From Sutcliffiella halmapala (GTDB lineage Bacteria; Bacillota; Bacilli; Bacillales; Bacillaceae_I), in NCBI RefSeq assembly GCF_002019665.1, contig NZ_KV917375.1, positions 3,919,445 to 3,983,444 of the forward strand: a stretch of DNA of 64,000 nucleotides. The letters are read 5' to 3'. Below the pieces are notes generated by a model. That model was not told the origin of the DNA. It saw only the letters and a list, made by a program, of their open reading frames with translations, and searched no databases. The stretch's first letter is position 1. Each line of letters opens with the position of its first letter. A program made the translations under genes and the position numbers. This document shows positions 18,116 to 26,415 of the stretch, in pieces.

Positions 18116-18975
18116 ACTAAGCTCCCCCTTTCCCGTTGACTTTTTTCACAATAGCCGGTATCCGAACATTGATGAAATTTTGTTCCTGTTTCACTATCAT
18201 AGATTTCATCCAAATACGTATCATCACTACCACATAAACGACAAGACAATCCTTCAAAACTTTCCACTTCAAAAGGGTAATCCTCAAATTGTAAAGGAAC
18301 GACATCTGTATAAGGTGGAATTGCATAGATTTTCTTTTCTCTTCCAGCTCCAAAAAGATACAAGCCCTCTGCTTGATGAAGCTTTGATAAATCATAGCGG
18401 GGAACAGGACTTGGGTTAAAGATATATCTACCGTTTACTTGACTTGGATAGTCTGCCCCAATGGTGATTTTTCCCCAGTGAACAATGTCCTCATAAAGCC
18501 GTAACCAAATGCTGCTATAATCCATTTCTGCGTGCAGGCGCTTCGTCTGCTTTTCCATGGCCTCTACTCTCCGAAGTGGCTCAGGTAATGGAACTTGAAG
18601 CACGAGAATTTGATCTTTTCTTAAAGGGGTTTCAGGAATTCGGTGACGAGTCTGGATAATCGTCGCCTCTTCTGAGTCATTGGTTGTTTCAATTCCTGTA
18701 CAGTTTTGAACTAACTTCTTGATACTCACCGCATTGACACTGTCATCGTAACCTTGATCAATAACCTTTAAGCAGTCCGTTTCACCAATGAGAGATAGCG
18801 TTACTTGCAATCCACCTGTTCCCCAGCCTCTTCCGATTGGCATTTCCCGTGAAGCAAATGGCACTTGATACCCTGGAATAGCAACTGCCTTCAAAGTAGA
18901 ACGACGTATTTCTCTTTTAGAACCCTCATCTAAGAAAGCATAATTATATGGATATTCGATCGAAAGCACATACAT
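18112..18975 (-). CDS. phnJ: Carbon-phosphorus lyase radical SAM enzyme PhnJ
   Basis: A 287-residue catalytic subunit. The iron-sulfur/radical motif is complete: Cys246, Cys249, Cys271 and Cys277 (numbered from a TTG one codon earlier) form CX2CX21CX5C. It also has AIPGYQVPFASREMPIGRGW and GADYPSQVNGRYIF. It cleaves the C-P bond of ribose 1-methylphosphonate 5-phosphate, releasing methane or another alkane. The ATG at 18975 has only a short-spaced AAGGG site. It overlaps phnK by ATGA and follows phnI by 20 bases. Confidence 0.96.
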   Translation of the reverse strand: MYVLSIEYPYNYAFLDEGSKREIRRSTLKAVAIPGYQVPFASREMPIGRGWGTGGLQVTLSLIGETDCLKVIDQGYDDSVNAVSIKKLVQNCTGIETTNDSEEATIIQTRHRIPETPLRKDQILVLQVPLPEPLRRVEAMEKQTKRLHAEMDYSSIWLRLYEDIVHWGKITIGADYPSQVNGRYIFNPSPVPRYDLSKLHQAEGLYLFGAGREKKIYAIPPYTDVVPLQFEDYPFEVESFEGLSCRLCGSDDTYLDEIYDSETGTKFHQCSDTGYCEKSQRERGSLV

Positions 18976-18995
18976 CAACCCTTTCTGTTCATTGA

Positions 18996-20123
18996 TTAGA
19001 CATAACTAAAAGTAGTAGCTGTCCTTGGCCCTGTTTGTTTTTCCTGTTTTGCTTCTTCTTGTGTTTTTCGAATCCGGTCTAACATAGATTGGAAGGTAAT
19101 GTAGTGTGGTAATTTCAAATGAGAGACGAAGCCATGTGCTTCCACACTGTCAATGTGCAATAATACGAATTCTTCATCTTGAGTTGGTGCCATTCCTTCC
19201 GTTTCTAAGCTTCTCTCTAAGATGGACATAGAAATGGCTTTGACTTCGTTTTGTCCAAAGGTCAGTCCATACCCGAGTGTGAACTTAGCTTCGCCTTCAT
19301 TATTTTGCGTAAAGGAATTAATTGTTTCTACTTCCGTTAGCATGATTTCTCCGATATAAATTGTGTCCTCATCATCACCAGCAAAAGGATAGGATATATA
19401 AACATCGCTGTATCCTACACGTAGTTCTCCGATCGTGGGGTGAACGGCCCCGTAACCCCGCATACTACTATAAGCGAGTGATGTCATCACTCCGGTTTCT
19501 CCTCTTGCTAGAACTTGCAATCTAGCAGAACGTGAAGCTGGGAAAATCAGCTTATCACGTGTAATATCCACAGGTTCTACTTCTTCTTCTGAACCATTTG
19601 CGAGTAACCCCTGCTCCTTCAAAAGCTCCGCGACTTTTGGAAAGATCAATTCTCTTTCATCCACTTCTATTTCCAGTTCAAATTCTTCTAGGAATCTAGC
19701 AATGGCTTCGCTACCTTCTTCTTTTAGATCAAAGCGTAGTAATCGATGTGTATAATCATAAGTGGGACCTAGTATTTGCCCATTAGGGATATCTTTAAAA
19801 GAAGAGGAGATCCTTCTTATGACACGCATCTCACTAGGCTCCACTACCGTTGAGTAATAATTTCTTGGTAATGTGGACCGATATGCTCGAAGTAAGAATG
19901 CTGCTTCTGCTGGATCTCCTTCTGATTGTTTTAAAGCTAAAGCAGCATAATCTGGAGCATAAAGCCCACCTTCTCCCATGACCCGATCAATTAATAAACG
20001 CATTTGCCTTTTTATTTGCTCTATGTGGAGCTCTTCTGAAGATCCTTTTAATCGATACCATTGAACAAGTTCATTTGCTTTTTCAATGGCCTGCTCACCA
20101 CCAGTAACCGCTACATAACCCAT
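18996..20123 (-). CDS. phnI: C-P lyase core subunit PhnI
   Basis: A 375-residue PhnI. It opens MGYVAVTGGEQAIEKANEL, the family start, and has HRLLRFDLKEEGSEAIARFLEEFE and AYSSMRGYGAVHPTIGELR. The ATG at 20123 is chosen because it gives this start; an in-frame GTG at 20132 lies in the end of phnH. PhnI is the nucleosidase that, with PhnG, H and L, couples phosphonate to the ribose of ATP. Confidence 0.95.
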   Translation of the reverse strand: MGYVAVTGGEQAIEKANELVQWYRLKGSSEELHIEQIKRQMRLLIDRVMGEGGLYAPDYAALALKQSEGDPAEAAFLLRAYRSTLPRNYYSTVVEPSEMRVIRRISSSFKDIPNGQILGPTYDYTHRLLRFDLKEEGSEAIARFLEEFELEIEVDERELIFPKVAELLKEQGLLANGSEEEVEPVDITRDKLIFPASRSARLQVLARGETGVMTSLAYSSMRGYGAVHPTIGELRVGYSDVYISYPFAGDDEDTIYIGEIMLTEVETINSFTQNNEGEAKFTLGYGLTFGQNEVKAISMSILERSLETEGMAPTQDEEFVLLHIDSVEAHGFVSHLKLPHYITFQSMLDRIRKTQEEAKQEKQTGPRTATTFSYV

Positions 20124-20128
20124 TAATA

Positions 20129-20752
20129 TCACTCACTTTCTATTAAAGTCGTTCTTGGAATTGCCATGATATCCCCTGCTTCTGTTACGAAAATGAAATC
20201 AACACCTAGTGGAAATTCCTTATTGATTTTTTTCCGCTCACTAAGCCATGCATTTGACATTCCTTCTATATTTATTGTCATTTTTTCCGCAATACCTGGT
20301 CCTTGGAACGTCAGTGAATTTCCGTTATCATTCGTAATAGTAGAAAGATTTTTTACGAGAATAATAATAGTTGCACTCAAATGTGGATCCTCTAGAGTGC
20401 CAATTTTCACTTGCTTCATCAATGGAGAGATTTCAGCATCCATTAATTCTTCTGGGATAAAAATGAAGTCTGCCATAGAGATAGGCGCCTCTACCCCAAA
20501 CGTTTTCCATTTCAAATATTGCATGACTTCCTCACTTTGAGGACCAACCACTTTAAACGATACTTCTTGGTCAACTAATGCAAGGACAATTCCTTCAAGA
20601 ACGGGTGAAAAGAGCTTATGTTTAGTTAAGTCCTCTACAGAAGAAGAAATGTTTTCGATTTTACCAGGTCGCGCCATACAATCAAGCAATTTCCGATAGA
20701 TTACTTGTGTTTCTTTTACGATATCAAACGAATCTACATTAGCTTTTGTCAT
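20129..20752 (-). CDS. phnH: C-P lyase core subunit PhnH
   Basis: A 207-residue PhnH. The family signature is the N-terminal DIVKETQVIYRKLLDCMARP plus the late region LSERKKINKEFPLGVDFIFV, with the conserved LTFQGPGI. It is a structural subunit of the PhnGHIJ complex. It overlaps phnG by 14 bases and ends 5 bases before the phnI ATG. Confidence 0.95.
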   Translation of the reverse strand: MTKANVDSFDIVKETQVIYRKLLDCMARPGKIENISSSVEDLTKHKLFSPVLEGIVLALVDQEVSFKVVGPQSEEVMQYLKWKTFGVEAPISMADFIFIPEELMDAEISPLMKQVKIGTLEDPHLSATIIILVKNLSTITNDNGNSLTFQGPGIAEKMTINIEGMSNAWLSERKKINKEFPLGVDFIFVTEAGDIMAIPRTTLIESE

Positions 20753-21176
20753 TGTAATCCTCCATCGTATCGAAATGTACTTGGGACTGAGCGACTAAGG
20801 CTGCTTCCTTCAAATGCTTGTTGCGAATAGCTTGTTCCTCATACTCCATCGTAGGAATTAATTCAGTAATTACGGATAACCCAGCATTAAAGGCTGCATC
20901 TACAACAGCTATATAATAGGAACGTTCTGGCTCCTCCCCTTTAACTACTCCCATTCCAAATTTTCCTTCGATGGATACAGTACATTCCGTCACGAGAATT
21001 TCTCCCATATAAAAGGGTTGCTCCGATACGGAATCACGAGCTTGGACCATCACTAAGCCAGTCGTTGGCTTTCGTTCTATTTGAACCGTTGCAACTTTCT
21101 CTACCTCAGAAGCTAGGTATTGGAGTACGCTAGGTTCACCTTCAACAAGAATTTTTGTTAATCTCGATTTTTTCAT
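20739..21176 (-). CDS. phnG: C-P lyase core subunit PhnG
   Basis: A 145-residue PhnG. Recognisable motifs are TGLVMVQARDSV, FYMGEILVTECTV and the IAVVDAAFNAGL region. It is the first structural gene of the operon, 43 bases after phnF. It is needed with PhnH, I and L for the first committed step of phosphonate breakdown. Confidence 0.94.
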   Translation of the reverse strand: MKKSRLTKILVEGEPSVLQYLASEVEKVATVQIERKPTTGLVMVQARDSVSEQPFYMGEILVTECTVSIEGKFGMGVVKGEEPERSYYIAVVDAAFNAGLSVITELIPTMEYEEQAIRNKHLKEAALVAQSQVHFDTMEDYNDKS

Positions 21177-21219
21177 TCCTTATCAACCTCCTAATATAAA
21201 ATCGGAAACGCTCCATTTC

Positions 21220-21945
21220 TTAAAACTCTATTAAACACTTATGCATATCTCCTCTAACTCGAGCAATACTGTATTCCAAAGGAAGCCCAGATGGATGATT
21301 CATTAAGCTTTCAATATGCAGAATGGGAATATTCTCTGGTAACTCTAATAAATCTGCATCGTTTAAAGAAGGTAAACTCGCTTGAAAAATAGATTTCGAA
21401 CGAAACGGTTGTAATTGATAGTGATCCATTAAAATTTCATATAAACTAACAAACTGATTCAAATAGTTTTCTAACAAAGGAACATCTTGTTCTGGCATGA
21501 TCGTTGTTGTGATGGAAAATGGCTTCTGATCAATGGATCGCAAAATTTCCAAGCGATAAACGAGATCCGTCTCACGTAATCCTAATTTTTCCTGTTCCTC
21601 TTTTTTCGCCGCTCCCTTCTCCCAATGAAGAAGTTTACTACTGTATTCCAATCCTTGTTTTTTCATGTTGTCAGTAAATCTCGTCTTATTGGATAGAACA
21701 TAAACAATAGGCGCAGGAATTGGATTAACAAAACATCCTTTCCCATGAATGGGTGTGATCCACCCTAAATTAGTCAGTCTAGCAATTGCTTGCCTTACGA
21801 TATTCCGATTGACAGTAAACTGACTGCACAGCTCATTTTCAGATGGGATTTTCTGATTTACAGCAAATTGATCAGAACGAATGTTTCTTATTAAATAATC
21901 TGCAATTTCCAAGTGGCGCAAAGATTCATCACGAGAACGTTTCAT
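21220..21945 (-). CDS. phnF: GntR-family (HutC type) regulator, PhnF-like
   Basis: A 241-residue repressor-type protein. The N-terminal winged helix (about 1-75) has KIPSENELCSQFTVNRNIVRQ and IHGKGCFV. The C-terminal UTRA ligand domain (about 90-240) has YRLEILRSIDQKPFSITTT and ends IARVRGDMHKCLIEF. It is the first gene of the phn operon and faces the divergent phnDCEE transporter, so it probably controls both through the 495-base region between them. The effector is unknown. The symbol rests on position as well as family. Confidence 0.88.
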   Translation of the reverse strand: MKRSRDESLRHLEIADYLIRNIRSDQFAVNQKIPSENELCSQFTVNRNIVRQAIARLTNLGWITPIHGKGCFVNPIPAPIVYVLSNKTRFTDNMKKQGLEYSSKLLHWEKGAAKKEEQEKLGLRETDLVYRLEILRSIDQKPFSITTTIMPEQDVPLLENYLNQFVSLYEILMDHYQLQPFRSKSIFQASLPSLNDADLLELPENIPILHIESLMNHPSGLPLEYSIARVRGDMHKCLIEF

Positions 21946-22440
21946 AAAACATCTCCTTTTAAAAACTGTGATACTAAAAATCTAACTTATCAACAAGTAC
22001 AGGTGGTTAAGGCCGTGTAAATATAGTTATAAAAATTGTAAAAAAGTAAATTTTCAATTAATTAATCCTTTAAAAATCCCCGAACAACTTTACACTCTTA
22101 ATAATATTTTTCGAAAATTCTTATACTTAATGCTGTAAGCACACATTTCTTAATTGCATTAGCCTTTTATTATCTAGCAAGTTAGTAAATGTCTTATTCA
22201 TAATTCCGATTTTCTTTAACAAATTTTTACACAATTATCGTTTTCACTTAAGACTATGTTAAAAGAGCTTGGCTATAATGAGACTCGTTGGTCAAGTTAC
22301 TTCATTAGGAGGTTTTAGCATAAATCATACGGATCATTCGAAGCGTCCTTAAGAGTTTAGTAGAATCGGTCATTATGTTTGTTTATGCCTTTGACTATCG
22401 AAACCTACAAAGATTTTCTAAAAAGGAGAGGAGTATTTAA
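21946..22440. promoter_or_regulatory. Divergent phnF/phnD control region
   Basis: AT-rich 495-base region with no convincing gene. A TATAAT hexamer at 22274-22279 could be the phnD minus-10, but no TTGACA-like minus-35 lies 17 bases upstream, which suggests an activator-dependent promoter. An imperfect dyad ACTTATCAACAAGT at about 21983 is a weak operator candidate near phnF. GGAGAGGAG precedes the phnD ATG. Confidence 0.4.
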
Positions 22441-23535
22441 ATGAAGAAAGCATTAGTCTTATTTTTCACAATTACGCTTGTTACCATTCTAGCTGCATGT
22501 AACTCTTCAAGTAACTCAAGTTCTTCTAGTAATAACAGTTCTACTACTGAAGATCCAGGTACAAAAATCGCATCACAAGAGGAATCTAAAGATACATTAA
22601 CAATTGTTTGGTACCCAAATGAATCAGGTGCAGATTTAAAGGATGCTCGTGACGAAATTGGACGAGAAATCGAAAAAGCAACAGGGGCAAAAGTTGAGCA
22701 TCAAACAACAACTGACTACCTTATTGCAATTGAGACACTTGTTAACGGTAATGCTGATTTAGCTTTTATGGGAGCTCAAGGTTACATAGAAGCAAATGCC
22801 AAAAACAATAACATCCAGCCTCTAGTCGTACCAAGTGGAGTCTCTGGCACATTAGATGATGCAGTCTACTATTCTTGGTTAGCAGTTAAAAAAGGTAATG
22901 AAGACGAATATATGAACGGTTCTGAGTTTTCGATTGATAACATTGCTGGCAAAAGATTCTCATTTGTATCCAACAGTTCCACGTCAGGATTTAAAGTTCC
23001 ATCTAACGGGATTGTTACTCATTTTAACAATATTGCTGAATACAAAGATTTAACAGCTGATGATTTACTAGAAGGTGGTAGTAACCAATTCTTTAGTGAT
23101 GTGCTTTATGGTGGATCACACCAAGGTACAGCGGTAAACCTCTTAACAGACAGAGCAGATGTTGCTTCCTTCTGTGACACTTGTGTAAATAACTATATTG
23201 AATTTGTAAGTGGGGAAGAAAATCGTCCTGGTGCGGTATATAAAGTGGCAGAGGGTGCTGCTGAGCCATTTAACACAATGCCTGGAGAAGAGTTTGTCTT
23301 AATTTCCGTAACACCGGTATTAAATGCTCCTTTCGTTGTTAATCAAGATACTATGAGTACGGAATTAATCGACAAAATCCGTACTGCTTTCACTTCAGAC
23401 GAGATGGCTCATAACGAGAAATTATTCGTTCCAGCAGATTCTGAATACAAAGGTTTATTCACCAAAAGTGCTGACGAGCGTTTCGTAGAAGTAGAAGATG
23501 CTTGGTTCAATCCAATTCGTGAACTATCTCGATAA
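22441..23535 (+). CDS. phnD: Phosphonate/phosphate ABC transporter substrate-binding lipoprotein
   Basis: A 364-residue PhnD-family lipoprotein. The signal peptide ends in the lipobox ILAAC (Cys20), followed by a serine/asparagine-rich spacer (about 21-38). The body has LTIVWYPNESGADLKDARDE, the ligand-region KVEHQTTTDYLIAIETLVNG and GNADLAFMGAQGYIEA. It probably binds phosphonates or phosphite and passes them to two PhnE permeases. It is first of the phnDCEE operon. Confidence 0.93.
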   Translation: MKKALVLFFTITLVTILAACNSSSNSSSSSNNSSTTEDPGTKIASQEESKDTLTIVWYPNESGADLKDARDEIGREIEKATGAKVEHQTTTDYLIAIETLVNGNADLAFMGAQGYIEANAKNNNIQPLVVPSGVSGTLDDAVYYSWLAVKKGNEDEYMNGSEFSIDNIAGKRFSFVSNSSTSGFKVPSNGIVTHFNNIAEYKDLTADDLLEGGSNQFFSDVLYGGSHQGTAVNLLTDRADVASFCDTCVNNYIEFVSGEENRPGAVYKVAEGAAEPFNTMPGEEFVLISVTPVLNAPFVVNQDTMSTELIDKIRTAFTSDEMAHNEKLFVPADSEYKGLFTKSADERFVEVEDAWFNPIRELSR

Positions 23536-23618
23536 CAAAAGGATAATACTATAAGGCTCTTTTCGTAAAAATTGTAACTATTTGAAGATATTTATACCGC
23601 TGAGTGGATTGGAGCGAA

Positions 23619-23713
23619 AGGTACTCGACTCCTGCAGGACATAGAGGGAAGTGCGAGACCCCGCAGGCAAAGCCGAGGGAGGCTCGTACCCTCCCTGCGG
23701 AAAGCGAGTACCT
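23619..23713. repeat. GC-rich palindromic intergenic repeat, copy 2
   Basis: AGGTACTCG (23619-23627) and CGAGTACCT (23705-23713) are perfect arms around a core with GAGACCCCGCAGGC and GAGGGAGGCTCG. It sits between phnD and phnC, which may lower expression of phnCEE relative to phnD by folding in the mRNA. Same family as 17053 and 45688. Confidence 0.8.
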
Positions 23714-23813
23714 GTAGCGGAAAGGAAAGGAACGGACAATCTTTCTTTTCTTATCTCGCGAAAAAGCCACAAAGTATACAAAAACAGCCTTTTATAAAAA
23801 GGAGTTAACTCAT

Positions 23814-24602
23814 ATGACAACGTTACTAGAATTAAAAAGCGTATCGAAGCATTATGGAAAAGATACTCTAGCGTTATCAGATGTTAACTTCTCTGTTAAA
23901 GAAGGAGAGTTTGTTTCCGTAATCGGACCATCTGGGGCTGGGAAATCAACTCTTCTTCGTTGCATTAATCGCATGATTGATGCAAGTGACGGAGAAATCA
24001 TCTTTGATAATGTGGATATTATGAAATTCAACAAAAGAGAACTTCGCAAGCTACGAACGAGTATAGGGATGGTTTTCCAACACTATAATTTAGTTACTCG
24101 CTTAAGTGTTATCGAAAACGTTCTTCACGGTCGTCTTGGATATAAATCTACCTTTGCTGGTGTTTTAGGTTTATATAGTGAAGAAGAAAAACGGCAAACG
24201 ATCCAAATGCTTGGACTACTCGGCCTAGAAGAACAGGTGTATAAACGATGCGATCAATTAAGTGGTGGGCAAAAACAACGGGTTGGTATTGCAAGGGCAC
24301 TCGTTCAAAACCCCAAAATGCTATTATGTGATGAACCAATCGCCTCTCTTGATCCAAATGCATCGAAGGTTATTATGGATTACTTAAAAGAAATCTCTAC
24401 TTCAATGGGAATTACGGTCATCGTCAATTTACACCAAGTCGATGTCGCTCTTAATTACTCAGATCGGATTATCGGAGTTAGTAAGGGAAGTATTGTCTAT
24501 AACGGGTCACCTAAGGATATTACAAATGAAGAAATCCATCACATTTACGGTTCTGAAGCTGGTGACTTAATCCTTGACATTGGAGGAAGAAATGCAGGAT
24601 AA
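23814..24602 (+). CDS. phnC: Phosphonate ABC transporter ATP-binding protein
   Basis: A 262-residue ABC ATPase: Walker A GPSGAGKST, Q-loop GMVFQHYNLV, signature LSGGQKQRVGIARAL, Walker B MLLCDEPIASLD, switch NLHQVD. The last motif (NLHQ in place of xSHD) is typical of PhnC. AAGGAG precedes the ATG. It overlaps the first phnE by 11 bases. Confidence 0.94.
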   Translation: MTTLLELKSVSKHYGKDTLALSDVNFSVKEGEFVSVIGPSGAGKSTLLRCINRMIDASDGEIIFDNVDIMKFNKRELRKLRTSIGMVFQHYNLVTRLSVIENVLHGRLGYKSTFAGVLGLYSEEEKRQTIQMLGLLGLEEQVYKRCDQLSGGQKQRVGIARALVQNPKMLLCDEPIASLDPNASKVIMDYLKEISTSMGITVIVNLHQVDVALNYSDRIIGVSKGSIVYNGSPKDITNEEIHHIYGSEAGDLILDIGGRNAG

Positions 24603-25377
24603 ATATTTTGCTAAAAAACGCTTTCGATCATCTATTATCCTTTTTATCATTGTAGCTATCACTTATGGAGCGATTCTCTTAACAGAGTTCAGTTTTATGA
24701 AAGGATTTTCGTCTATTCCAAAAGCTATTGAATGGGCGTTTACAAACTTTCTACCGAATGTCCAATCATTAGAGCGTCTCCCGAGTATACTAGATAAATT
24801 AGTAGAAACGGTGCTTGTTTCTATTGCCGCCACGACCATCGCTGCAATTTGTGCGCTCATGTTTGCCATTATGGGATCTAACACGACAAAAATAAATAAT
24901 TTCATGTCGACAATTGCGCGTGGATTCGCTACTTTATTCCGTAATATTGATATTGCTGCTTGGTCATTGATTTTGTTATTCTCATTCGGCCAAAGCTCAT
25001 TAACCGGCTTTTTTGCCCTCTTCTTTGTATCGTTTGGTTTTCTAACTCGTGCTTTTATTGAAGTGATTGATGAAGCAAGTAATAGCTCGGTTGAAGCTCT
25101 TCAAGCAACTGGTGCAACTTATTTAACAATTATTTTTCAATCTGTTGTTCCCTCAAGTATTGCCCAGATGATTAGTTGGGTGCTGTTCGTCGTCGAAACA
25201 AATATACGGAGTGCGACTTTAATCGGAATACTAACCGGCACTGGTATTGGTTTTGCTTTTGACCTATATTACAAAAGCATGAATTACAATGCGGCAAGCT
25301 TAGTCGTTCTTGTGATTGTAGTGACCATCCTTCTTATTGAATTCATTTCCAACTACGTCAGGAGGGTGATTCTGTAA
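24592..25377 (+). CDS. phnE: Phosphonate ABC transporter permease, first PhnE
   Basis: A permease of about 261 residues with six hydrophobic helices and the coupling loop NSSVEALQATGATYLTIIFQ. The ATG at 24592 has GGAGG just upstream, inside the end of phnC; the longer frame from 24574 has no ribosome site. It ends directly before the next ATG. It forms a heteromeric channel with the second PhnE. Confidence 0.92.
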   Translation: MQDKYFAKKRFRSSIILFIIVAITYGAILLTEFSFMKGFSSIPKAIEWAFTNFLPNVQSLERLPSILDKLVETVLVSIAATTIAAICALMFAIMGSNTTKINNFMSTIARGFATLFRNIDIAAWSLILLFSFGQSSLTGFFALFFVSFGFLTRAFIEVIDEASNSSVEALQATGATYLTIIFQSVVPSSIAQMISWVLFVVETNIRSATLIGILTGTGIGFAFDLYYKSMNYNAASLVVLVIVVTILLIEFISNYVRRVIL

Positions 25378-26244
25378 ATGGGAATCGAAAGATTAAATCC
25401 AAAACCTAATCATAGCAATGTAATTCAAGAATATCTTGATAAACCAATTAAAGTTAAACCAATCAACAAAACAAGAATTGTCATTCAATGTACACTGTAT
25501 AGTTTACTTTTTTTAACTATATATGGATTTTTCAGCTTTGATTATAAAAACCTCAATGTATTTGAAGCAATCGTTTCAACACTCGTTAACTTTAAAACAA
25601 TGTTTACTGAACCGCATTTTAATCACTTTACATTTGGTGAAGCTTTAAAAGCAGTATCCATCACACTTAGTCTCGCTATTTTAACAACGATTTTTGGAGC
25701 AATCATTGCTTTATTCCTTGCCCTATTAGCAGCTCAAAATTTATCGAATAAGTACATTTCAAATGCGATTAAAGGATTTGTTGCCATTGTTCGGGCTGTT
25801 CCAACTGTTCTTTGGGTATTAATATTTGCCATTGCAGCTGGGCTTGGTAGTGTTGCTGCTGTTATCGGAATGACCTTTCACTCTGTTAGTTACTTAGTAA
25901 AAGCCTACTCCGAATCGTTTGAAGAATTAGATCAAGGAGTTATCGAAGCGCTAAAAGGTAGCGGGGCTAACTGGTGGCAAATTGTCTTCCAAGCAGTGAT
26001 TCCGTCCTCGATTACTTACCTAATCTCTTGGACGTTCTTACGTTTTGAAATCAACTTCGGTGTTGCTATTGCAATGGGGGCTGCAGCTGGTGCTGGTGGT
26101 ATCGGTTTTGACATGTTCATGGCAAGTGCCTTCTATTATGATATTCGTGAAATTGGGACGATAACGTATTTTATTTTAATTGTAGCCATCTTACTTGAAG
26201 TTCTTGCTACGAGAATTAAATCTCGCTTTCGGGTGAAAGTCTAA
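25378..26244 (+). CDS. phnE: Phosphonate ABC transporter permease, second PhnE
   Basis: A 288-residue permease that begins immediately after the previous stop (TAAATG), with GGAGGG about 10 bases upstream. The N-terminus is longer and polar (about 1-45); six helices follow, with the loop DQGVIEALKGSGANWWQIVFQ. It is a paralogue of the first PhnE and the last gene of the importer operon. Confidence 0.92.
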   Translation: MGIERLNPKPNHSNVIQEYLDKPIKVKPINKTRIVIQCTLYSLLFLTIYGFFSFDYKNLNVFEAIVSTLVNFKTMFTEPHFNHFTFGEALKAVSITLSLAILTTIFGAIIALFLALLAAQNLSNKYISNAIKGFVAIVRAVPTVLWVLIFAIAAGLGSVAAVIGMTFHSVSYLVKAYSESFEELDQGVIEALKGSGANWWQIVFQAVIPSSITYLISWTFLRFEINFGVAIAMGAAAGAGGIGFDMFMASAFYYDIREIGTITYFILIVAILLEVLATRIKSRFRVKV

Positions 26245-26360
26245 TAAAGGTTAAAGAGTAATACTCATAACCATATACCCGGATGTGATGGTGCCAGTCA
26301 CTCCCAATTTTTTGTAGAAATTCAACAACTCCAGTAATCCAAATCCCTAGGAAAATTAAG

Positions 26361-26400
26361 AGAGGGTGTCCCTAAAGCATAGCTTTTGGTGACACCCCTT
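26361..26400. terminator. Bidirectional terminator between phnE and the large protease
   Basis: AGGGTGTC (26363-26370) pairs with GACACCC (26391-26397), with an inner AAAGC/GCTTT stem. Short A/T runs flank both sides, serving the two converging genes. Confidence 0.7.
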
Positions 26401-26415
26401 CTTAATTCAATATAT

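Noticed and set aside
22222-22265. PhoP box upstream of phnD
   Set aside because: Single TTTACA-like hexamers are present, but not the direct repeats at 11-base spacing that a Bacillus Pho box needs.
23549-23820. Two overlapping 70-80-residue frames between phnD and phnC
   Set aside because: Both read through the GC-rich palindromic repeat and lack ribosome sites.
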